Assembly (NCBI GenBank): GCA_016648135.1
Contig: JADDOH010000132.1
Span: 434,001 to 498,000 of the forward strand
Source of the DNA: Agrypnia vestita
Taxonomy: Eukaryota > Arthropoda > Insecta > Trichoptera > Phryganeidae
DNA: 64,000 nucleotides
Direction: 5' to 3'
Under the pieces are notes generated by a model, which had not been told where the DNA came from, ran no database searches, and worked only from the letters and a program-made list of their open reading frames with translations. This document shows positions 55,915-64,000 of this stretch, piece by piece. How positions within the stretch are numbered: the stretch's first letter is position 1; each line of letters starts with the position of its first letter. A program made the position numbers and the translations under genes.

Positions 55915-56184
55915 GTATACAGTAAAACCACATTAATTCAAAATTTGCCATAATTTAAATTTTTTAAAACCCACATGTCACAAAATGTTAATTTCATAGT
56001 AGTGTAAACCCGATACTTCAAAAACCCCAGTGATTCGATTAGTTTGAGATTTGTATCTGTATGTATTTGCATTGATTATTTATTGGCAACTAATTTTTCC
56101 CAATTCAACGGGCAACCATCGGCACTATACAACAGTTATATCTTAATTACCAATCATCAATACAATCAGATACAAATCCCAAAT
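55915..56184. other. Intergenic DNA, nothing recognised
   Basis: No supported feature. Confidence 0.5.
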
Positions 56185-56640
56185 AACTACCAAAATAATC
56201 AATTAAAATAATGGTTTGACGTTATAATTTTTAGCACCTTGCGCCATAAATCAATGCATTTTAATTCATATAATATGAGAAAATTTAAAGAAAAAATTCG
56301 ATTTTTTTCACAAGTGAGAAACTCTAAAGCATATAGATATCTCATACCAATCGACATCTGTACTAGTTTATGGGAATGACATATTTTCAAACCACAGAAG
56401 GCGGTAATAAAAATACAACTCACATACTTATATGGAACGAGATATATTCAACTTCCAAAAAATTTTATAGATGTGATAGTCTATCATGGGTGAAATTGGT
56501 GAACTTTACATTGTGCAAAGTGATCACTTAGCCAGCTGTACGGTAGGTCATAAGCTCTATGAAACCCAAAAAAGACTTCCATACCTACTTCCCCAAATAA
56601 AAAATAGCTTCATCTCTGTAAGACATCTATATTTTATGTA
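56185..56640 (+). repeat. Dispersed repeat R3 (third copy)
   Basis: GGGTGAAATTGGTGAACTTT, AAAGTGATCACTTAGCCAGC, GGTAGGTCATAAGCTC and CTCTGTAAGACATC match the 3' half of 4322-4930 and 19795-20275. Confidence 0.6.
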
Positions 56641-57519
56641 TTTAAATAAAAGATGAAATACATTTGTTCACATCAATCAACCCTAGATAGGTAATCTTAT
56701 TTTTTTATCCTTAAATGGTAATTTTCGCCTCTGAGGCTACTTTGACAATAAAAATACATTTTTCATATTTAGAATTAAATTTAAAAAAAAAAAAATTAAA
56801 TTCACGTTGGTAAGGCACTATTACTTCTTTTACACAAAATAATAAAAATGAACTATAGTTTAAGTATTATCACTACCTTTCTTAGATTACAAATAATGCA
56901 CATAAGGACCTTTTGCCCTTTTTGATGGCAGTTGCATTGGTGCTGAAACCTGTGGAAGTATGAGCATCAGTTTTAAAAATTTCATTGATTGCTTGGCAAA
57001 CTGATTTTTGTAATGTTGGTTTTTCTTCTAAGCAAAGCTTACAAAAAAGTAACCTTTAAAGGTAATGTTCGCCTTCCAGGCGATCCAAGTGGCTATAACT
57101 CTGCAAGACTAAATCACAGCACGATGCAAGTCCATTCCCGGTTGTGTTTCAACCTGTACTGAGATTACACGAGCGATCGCCGCGACACTAGCGCCAACAT
57201 TGAAAATAAATTAGAAAAAACGTATCAGAGCAGCCTCACAGGCGAAGATTACCTATCCAAGGCTAAATAAGTTAATATATTAAATGTGAATGAATTTCCG
57301 AATTTTTAATGAATAAAAATGAATTTCCACAATGTTTCACAAAAAAACTTTGAACATTTAAATAATTTAAGTAGTAATATAGTAAGCCACATTCCTTGAT
57401 TTAGTAATAAATGGTTTTATTTTGAAAAATGGGTTTATTGATTAATAAATACATAAAACTCAAGGTCGTCGGTCCAACAGTATCCTATGAAGTGTAATTT
57501 GAAGCTTATTCTCATTTAC
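56641..57519. other. Intergenic DNA downstream of AGK, nothing recognised
   Basis: A mild GC rise near 57060-57200 (GCGATCGCCGCGACACTAGC). No frame. Confidence 0.45.
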
Positions 57520-57525
57520 TTTATT
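57520..57525 (-). terminator. Candidate AGK polyadenylation signal
   Basis: AATAAA on the minus strand, about 175 bp after the AGK stop codon. It is a well-formed hexamer at a fitting distance. Others may exist in the AT-rich tail. Confidence 0.4.
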
Positions 57526-57698
57526 ATTCATTTTCTCCGGACTTTGCAAACAGGATAATGGAGACAAATGTTATTTTTTCTGTTTAACCAATTCGTAAAA
57601 CATACTAACGTTAATTACTTTCTGCTAGTCAAAAATATTTGGAAATTATTCAATTAAGAGGTATGCAAATTAAAAATCAAATTAGTTTAAAATATAAT

Positions 57699-58570
57699 TT
57701 AATCATTCATAGCATTTTTTGAAAAAACTTTAATAGCTTTGGGAATAAATGTGATTTTAATTGGTTTTACATCAAATTCTTCATTGTCTATAGCGTACCA
57801 AATTTCATTTCCTTCAGTCGATACCTTCTGAGGATATATTTCCAGTGTTCTTGCTTTGATTACTTCATTAACAAAGGGTGGCTTTTTATTAATTCTTTTC
57901 CAACCCTCTGACACAAAATCAATATACCCCAAATTCATTTTTCCTAAACTAATAGACAAATGTGACGGGACATCCAAATCTCCATCATTCAGAGTCAGTT
58001 TCACTTCAGTCGTTTTGAAACACCTTTCTTCGAGAGTTTCACAGTTTTTATTCGACACTTTTGTATAATCTTTATCGAGGTCTGCTGTGTCTTTTGCTTT
58101 AGGCACAATCAAATCAATCCATCTTGATTTGGGGGGTTCTACAATAGTTGTGGATCTACAATGATTACAACCTTCGCAAGGAGGAGAATATTTAAATGTT
58201 CCTTTACAGTCCCAGCAGAGAGAACTTTTGTATCCATTAAAGAGGAAAGATGCATATTCTCGAAAGCCACCATACAGCCAATATTTGTCCCGTCTAGCAT
58301 ATGTATCCCGGAAAGCGCCCCATTCGATAGCACCAATAGCGTAAATGGGCTTTCCTGGTGCTTCTGTTTCTGTTTCAATGGCCTCAATTTTCATTACATC
58401 TTTTGACTGCGAGTGATTTTTTATTATGGCCATCGTAGCATCGGTTAATTGTCTGACTTTCGGCAAAGTATCACTAATAGGAAAAAGTTGGTTCCCAACC
58501 AGGTTGCGCCTTCCCAAGGGCAAAATTCCAATGGTTCTTTTACACTTCTTTTCGTTTTCCCTCAAAAGGC
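57699..58570 (-). CDS. AGK: Acylglycerol kinase, mitochondrial: terminal coding exon
   Basis: AGK phosphorylates mono- and diacylglycerol in mitochondria (lysophosphatidate and phosphatidate synthesis); in animals it also serves the TIM22 import complex. The exon begins after TTTTTGTTTTCAG (acceptor G at 58571) with two bases of a split codon (phase 1) and runs 289 residues to TAA at 57699. Visible motifs: GILPLGRRN near residues 14-22, DATMAIIKN near 43-51, WGAFRDTYARRDKYW at 83-97, and a Cys cluster (118, 121, 131, 134, 137). A long C-terminal domain ends with YAIDNEEFDVKPIKITFIP, the conserved AGK tail. The N-terminal kinase (DAGK catalytic) exons with the GGDG motif are not visible up to 64 kb, so the preceding intron is longer than 5.4 kb or runs off the window. 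No frameshift or stop, so a live gene is likely. The open frame extending to 58751 is intron and repeat, not protein. Confidence 0.9.
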
Positions 58571-58639
58571 CTGAAAACAAAAAGGTTAAAAAATAATACA
58601 TAATGTTACATACATAAAATAACACATACATAAAAAAAA

Positions 58640-58850
58640 GAAAACATAAAAATGTTTTCAGGTTTTCACGGCTGTTCAGAATCTTGTGTATAGTTTTCTG
58701 GGATATTCTGCATTGTATATCTGACCTCTCTGGCTGACAATTGGCTTGCAATACTTAATACCAACACGTATTTATCTCATCTGCCCTGATTATGAACCCT
58801 GCAATTGGATCTGAAGCATCGGCCAGAAAGGTCAGTAATATCATATTGTG
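58640..58850. mobile_element. Penelope-like fragment (family A) in the AGK intron
   Basis: TCAGGTTTTCACGGCTGTTC, CTGACCTCTCTGGC, then mirror wording GGCTTGCAATACTTAATACC, CCCTGATTATGAACCCTGCA and GGCCAGAAAGGTCAG. Both decayed terminal repeats of the 46.2-kb family are present without coding DNA. It ends about 70 bp from the AGK acceptor. Confidence 0.65.
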
Positions 58851-59019
58851 ATGGACTTAACCTGCCACCCTACTACAAAGAAATGAGAAAGAAAATAATA
58901 ATTATATCGAATATCTCAAAAGAACTATTTAAGATTAATTTATCGCTTGTATGCGAGAGAGTTGCGACTGCTCCACTGGAGAAACGAAATTGGTTCAAAA
59001 ATAAATAAATACTAATGAT

Positions 59020-59345
59020 GGCGTATTATAGATAAGTTGACTGCGCCCCTGGCGGAACGAACATTTATGTGTAGGCACGTGATAGGTCCAATTTAAAAGC
59101 ATTTTTTTGAACCGACCAATCGGCTCTTTCGGACTTTGTAAGAGTATAGGTGTAGAGTCGGGAATGAAAGTTTATAAATAAGCCGACAGAGTGAAAAAAC
59201 GAGAGAGTGTTTGACTGATTTTCACGTAGGAAGTTATGCTGTAGATGACGCTTGGGTTTTGAAAAACCTCAGTGGATACAGTATAGTCCCTGACTAAATA
59301 ATATTAGAGAATAAATTCAAAAATAAAATAACGTGCCTTCGGAAC
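59020..59345 (+). repeat. Possible LTR-like promoter region
   Basis: TTTATAAATAAGCCGACAGA at about 59172 is a good TATA-plus-start arrangement. Upstream lie GGACTTTGTAAGAG and ACCGACCAATCGG (a CCAAT box). Downstream there is an AATAAA-containing stretch. No second copy or coding region in the window, so the LTR reading is only a guess. Confidence 0.25.
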
Positions 59346-59356
59346 GAGACAGCGGT

Positions 59357-59510
59357 GAAACCAGGGAAGGAAGGAAGAAAAAAAAACAGTGCTTCGGGTT
59401 TCAAAAAACAGTGCTTCGGAATTTCGCTCTACACCTACACTGTGGAACCAGGGAAGGAAGGAAGGAAGAAAAAAAAACAGTGCTTCGGGATTTCACCTTT
59501 CACATACAGT
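59357..59510 (+). repeat. ~95-bp imperfect duplication
   Basis: AACCAGGGAAGGAAGGAAG, an A-run and ACAGTGCTTCGGG occur twice, with an extra ACAGTGCTTCGG between. Purine-rich; non-coding. Confidence 0.7.
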
Positions 59511-59653
59511 GAGTACCTTTCATGTTATACATTCCGATGGACTTTTATAACCTTTTCGTTGTTACAAATCATATTTTAGATTCTGTATAGACAAATTAGA
59601 TTATAAACTATTATTTCAAGTTGTTGTGGTTAAATCAAAAAAAAAACGGGAAC

Positions 59654-60225
59654 CAATATATTTTAGATTCATTATAAATAATGCAGTTAGGATTGAAATA
59701 ACAAGACTCGTCTTGCGATGGCATCGTTCAGTTTTGGTGGTAGCAAGCATGGAGTATAAAGACCATGATATACGTCCGACAATGGGTTTATAAGTAAGGC
59801 TTTATATACCTAAAAAGGAAACTGCCCGAAATAACTCATTAGGTATGACGTTTGGTCCGAAGTCTGTGTTGTTGACCCCCGGAATTAGTTCGGCGTGATT
59901 TCTGATGGATCAGTTATACTAGAACAACCAAGAGTTATCCAATATATTTTAGATTCATTATAAATAATGCAGTTAGGATTGAAATAACAAGACTCGTCTT
60001 GCGATGGCATCGTTCAGTTTTGGTGGTAGCAAGCATGGAGTATAAAGACCATGATATACGTCCGACAATGGGTTTATAAGTAAGGCTTTATATACCTAAA
60101 AAGGAAACTGCCCGAAATAACTCATTAGGTATGACGTTTGGTCCGAAGTCTGTGTTGTTGACCCCCGGAATTAGTTCGGCGTGATTTCTGATGGATCAGT
60201 TATACTAGAACAACCAAGAGTTATC
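59654..60225 (+). repeat. Perfect 286-bp tandem duplication
   Basis: Two consecutive 286-bp units (59654-59939 and 59940-60225) read identically throughout. A third partial copy (ATATTTTAGATTCATTATAA ... GGATTGAAATAA) lies at 60312-60355. The unit has no significant frame. Either a very recent duplication or an assembly artefact. Confidence 0.9.
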
Positions 60226-60355
60226 GTAGTGATGCCTTCAGCATCAAAAGTGCGTGAAGGCCGATAGAATAATCCATATATATTGATTACGAGTAACAAA
60301 ATTATGACGATATTTTAGATTCATTATAAATAATGCAGTTAGGATTGAAATAATA

Positions 60356-62621
60356 TGACTATGGAGTGGAAAAAGACAAGAACCAATCTATTTTAATCCC
60401 ATTAGACGTAATTCAAATCATTTGAACGCAAGAGAGGGAGCGAATGAAGTGGGTTGATTGTTTTGGGTTTGCCCCGCTTTTTGCCAAGGAGACGTTCAAT
60501 CATGAGGACAAAAATCCATAATTACGTGCATATTCCCTATATATAAAGAACTAGTTCTAACTAGGGAATTTCAAGAAGTACAGATGGGTCATTCCTCAAT
60601 GGGGCGAAATTACACCTGTACTTGATTGAAGGAAGAAACTTCTGGGTGAGAGCGCTGTGATTTCGAAATATTTGATTCTGACTTATATGAACGGGAGGGA
60701 GAGAAAGTGAATCGGGTTATTAATTATGCGCAACCGATTCAGGATACACCCCTGAATATTGCGATTTCGTTCGGACGTTAAATTTTGCTTCAACGATATT
60801 TGAAATAAAGTATTCCCGTTATCTACACGAATTATTTTGCTCAGATAACTCGTTTAATTATTGTATAAATATAGTCACATGGTCATAGGAAGTTGGTGAG
60901 GTAGATTTATTCACTACGCTTTGGATATCTATGAATGTATTGACACATGGTTAATATATTCTGTTCACGTGGAATGTTCCATTGGTTAAACATACTTGTC
61001 TTCATTCTACGAGGAGGAATTCACATTTTCATTTACCAAGAAATTATCTTTATACTCCACAGAGGATAAATTGCAATAATCAGCTTTAAACTAATAACCA
61101 ACATTCTTCTAGACGCAAGGACCCCTAAAAAGAATTAGATGCCACTATTAATATCTTCCAACTTAATCTTTAGACGCAAGTGATCCCTAAAGTTTTGGTA
61201 TACCTTGGATTTACATTTTCCTCGGAATGCTGACGATTTGTCGAGGCAATGGAACATACTACGTGGCTATATCAAGATTTAGCTTCGGGTTGTTTATCAA
61301 GGTAAAGGAAACGCCAGAGAAAATGTATAGAAGGAAGTTTTTCATGGCATTTTAGGGGCGGGACGATGGGGCCCCTTTAGCGCGGAAACCGAGGATATGT
61401 CATTACCCACGGACATCAATCCTCCTTTCCATAGATTCATTTTTAAAAAACTTGTTAAATAAATTCCTAACGAGAAAAGTGAAGTTCTGTTAGCGACAGA
61501 CACCACATACTCGGAAGTAGACCTATTTTCAAATTATTAGACTCTCGGTTTGCAGATAAATACAGTTTCTACCAAGATAACCAATCCAGAGGCGAATCAC
61601 TGAAACAATCTGATTATGTGTTTTTCTCCAAACTATAAATTGTATATAGAAGCAGCCAACAAAAGTAAGCAAATTTAAAAACAAAATGATATGTAAATGT
61701 GCCTTTTCTTTCAGATATTTTACGTTTCTGTTATGGTTAGTTATTCCAGTAAATGTAAACTCTAAACAATAAATTTTATACGTATTGTAGTCAAGTCCGA
61801 ATTAAAATTATAAGTATATTATTATCTTTGTATGTGTAAATATAGAATTTCCAACACGTTTTCTGAAATAATAGGGTTGCCACGTGCGTCACAATAGAGG
61901 GGGAGTTATAGACTAAAGACGATATCACGAGCCAATAACTTCGACGTTTCTATAGTAATTGAGTGAGAGTATAGTGATTTATTTATTTATAAATTAGAAA
62001 AAAAAACGACATCATGAGCCATTTAATAGATAATCTAGTATAGAGAGATATCCTGGTAAACTAGGATAAAAGCCATTAGGTAGTATTTGCATTTAGAATG
62101 AAACTTGCGATAAATTAATAGGATTTTGATATTAATTAAACATCGATAAGAAACATTACGACCGCATCGCGTTCTTACAAAATAATCCTTTCAGTTCATT
62201 CAAGACGGATAATTCTAACCTTTTATCTACGTAGAGATACTTATAGGTTATTATCTATTTTATAATGTGTATTTCGGAACAGTACGATTGAGATCAGTAA
62301 GAGTATTTTAGGTTGCGTATCTGAATTAGAACTTATATTAGATGGTTTATTAATTTCGGTTAGATTTAAAAAAAATTTAGTTGGTAGCTTCGGTTCGGTG
62401 AGCCAAGGCTCAACCACTTTATACACGGATAGGTCAGGTTTTTCACAATATAATATCCCAAAAAACTACACACAGAAAATAATACAACATAATACATATC
62501 CATTTAACAGAGACAACTTATTAGTATTAGAATAATACTGGAAGGAATTATGTTTCTATTACTGAAAAAAAATCAAGATAAGCGAAGAAACACATCATGG
62601 TGTACACATCAAACACATTAG
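60356..62621. other. Intergenic DNA, nothing recognised
   Basis: Parts near 60400-60800 and 61250-61600 are less AT-rich and look like decayed repeat, but no protein motif could be read in any frame. Confidence 0.4.
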
Positions 62622-62703
62622 GCGGGCCTTGTAGTCCAGTGGGCATGACATTGGCTTCTCACACCGATGGTTCCGGATTCGATTTCTGGTGAGGCCACAA
62701 TTA
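62622..62703 (+). mobile_element. tRNA-derived SINE head
   Basis: GGCCT at 62625 pairs with AGGCC near 62692. The A-box region is TAGTCCAGTGG; the anticodon-arm region is GGCTTCTCACACC; the B-box region is GGTTCCGGATTCGATTTCTG. The text up to about 62800 is probably the SINE body. Arm defects argue against a working tRNA gene. Confidence 0.65.
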
Positions 62704-64000
62704 ATTTATGTGATTTACTCATGCCTGGGTGATTTTGTGATGTGTTTCGCTTTAGTAATTGGGCCTCTTAGAATGATGAACCGTAAAAAAAGTCTAAAAG
62801 AGACTAAAGAATCACAACATTTTCATTATTTTATATAGCTATAGTTATAAATAGCACTTAAAAGAAATGTAGATATCGATTATTATCTGAATCTGAATAT
62901 GTGTTCTAATTCAAAATTCTAATAAAAAAAAACTGTACAACATGGCATCCCGGGTCCTAAGGGATTTTGATTTATTGTTAATTATTTTAAATTGTAATTG
63001 TAAATAATTTGAATTATTGTAGTCAACATATGTATTCTCTTAAGAAAAAATGGTACAAATGTATGTAAATTATAATACGATGATATGTGAGATATAAAAA
63101 TCATATTTGAATTCTGCATTATTTTTTTTAAAGCACATGCCTTTGTTAAGTGTTGATGTCAATATCTAGATATTATATATGAAAATTTTAAAAATAACTC
63201 ATAAATCTAAGATATAATCTACATTTTAATGATAAATTATCAGAACAAAGCTCTGAAATGTTTAAAAATAAGTCAAAAACATTTTGAAAACAAAACTAAC
63301 ATTGTAATACTTTCATTCTTAAATTTTAATATAATTTTTATTATAAATAACAACAGCTTTTGAGTACTACATAATATTAAACTTCACAAAATACTTTTTA
63401 GGAATTACTATTCTGATATTGGTGATTGTCATAACCGGAAGAGATGGAGAAGCTATGTCGGAATAATCCAAGACTATGGTCCCGTTGTTCGTACAATGAA
63501 AATAAGTATTTCACTACATAATTAAATGACCTGTTAATTTAATCTAACTAAAATAATCGTAATCTAAATTAAACAAACCAAACCTAATAACCTAACCAAA
63601 CCAAACCTAATAACCTAACCTAACCTTATATATTGCCTATGAAATGTCAAAATATGCAGTGCATTTTTCGAAAATTTAAAGTGTAATATCTTATTTGATA
63701 CTTACTTTTTAAACGTAAATTATCTTTCATTTTGTTATTAGCACATTCAATAATATAGTGAAATAATCATTTTCGTTGCATATGCAATGGGACCATTATC
63801 TTGGATTTAGCCGCTATGTCCAAACTGCTTACCCCAAAGGGTTGGAATAAAAGCAAGGAGAAAGAAGATTTGTATGATATTTACATAAATATTTATATGT
63901 ACGCGAATAACAAAAAGTCAATGAAAAGCTGTCCCATATAATGCTAAAGACAAGATTATTAGGTTTAAGTAAGATTATTGTCATATGATAAGTAGGTAAA
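62704..64000. other. AT-rich intergenic DNA with CCTAA-type repeats
   Basis: Nothing recognised except 63575-63630, where ACCAAACCTAATAACCTAAC is repeated about twice and followed by CCTAACCTAACC. It recalls insect telomere units, but the run is short and interrupted. Confidence 0.5.

Noticed and set aside
58571..58751. N-terminal, membrane-like extension of the AGK frame
   Set aside because: It crosses a clear TTTTCAG acceptor and runs into a Penelope-like repeat, so it is intron.
62241..62426. 61-codon minus-strand frame starting MYKVVEPWLTEPK
   Set aside because: The first residues look protein-like, but the rest is AT-driven Asn/Ile/Leu and no splice or homology was seen.
63575..63630. 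Telomeric (CCTAA)n array
   Set aside because: Only a few interrupted units with AACCAAACC variants; it is ordinary low-complexity DNA unless more units lie nearby.
1..64000. CRISPR array, rRNA, bacterial operon or endogenous viral gene
   Set aside because: No regular spacer-repeat series, rRNA-like block, tandem bacterial genes or viral structural or replicase motif was seen on either strand.

Overview
The window looks like nuclear DNA of an insect. It is very AT-rich and gene-poor, carries two near-identical mariner transposons, Penelope-like retroelements, many 5'-truncated non-LTR retrotransposons and tRNA-derived SINEs, and ends with a mitochondrial acylglycerol kinase (AGK) exon of arthropod type. 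Short TAGGTAC/GTACCTA words are frequent, as in several insect orders; the order cannot be fixed from this window. No bacterial operon, CRISPR array, rRNA or clear host tRNA gene is visible.

Host genes: the one secure gene is AGK, whose terminal coding exon is 58570-57699 on the minus strand. A fair candidate first coding exon lies at 14285-13968 (minus), with an in-frame GTACGT donor. A candidate terminal exon lies at 30399-30648 (plus), with an acceptor and an AATAAA overlapping its stop. Three weaker exon-like stretches (about 16.9, 42.2 and 47.5 kb) are given only as findings.

Layout. 0-8 kb: promoter-like LTR repeat, nested palindrome, SINE, dispersed repeats, a small CpG-rich patch, and a ~204-bp tandem repeat split by a GCATGC-rich inverted-repeat element. 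8-13 kb: non-LTR 3' ends and a Penelope-like element (PLE) fragment with inverted terminal repeats. 13.6-20 kb: non-LTR remnants, candidate exon, second promoter-like repeat, short inverted-repeat elements. 20.8-22.1 and 28.9-30.2 kb: two 1286-bp mariners, one with an intact transposase and one with a single stop codon. 24-29 kb: minus-strand non-LTR remnant and a large foldback repeat. 32-37 kb: dispersed repeats and a third promoter-like repeat. 37.6 kb: a CTCF-consensus match. 38-41 kb: TTAA-flanked DNA transposons, one with a decayed transposase C-terminus, and a SINE-like repeat. 42-56 kb: a gene desert with scattered GC-elevated islands, a second PLE fragment with 12-bp target duplication (46.2-47.0 kb), a collapsed PLE terminal-repeat pair (51.4 kb) and more retroelement ends. 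57.5-64 kb: AGK 3' end, tandem duplications, another SINE and low-complexity DNA.

No set of genes here works as a pathway. The most distinctive theme is repeat architecture: PLE pieces that keep only the GIY-YIG endonuclease end between inverted terminal repeats, each repeat carrying a hammerhead-ribozyme-like core; transposon-borne promoters with heat-shock-element-like sites; and nested foldback elements. Identifications rest on reading alone; family names below motif level are inference.
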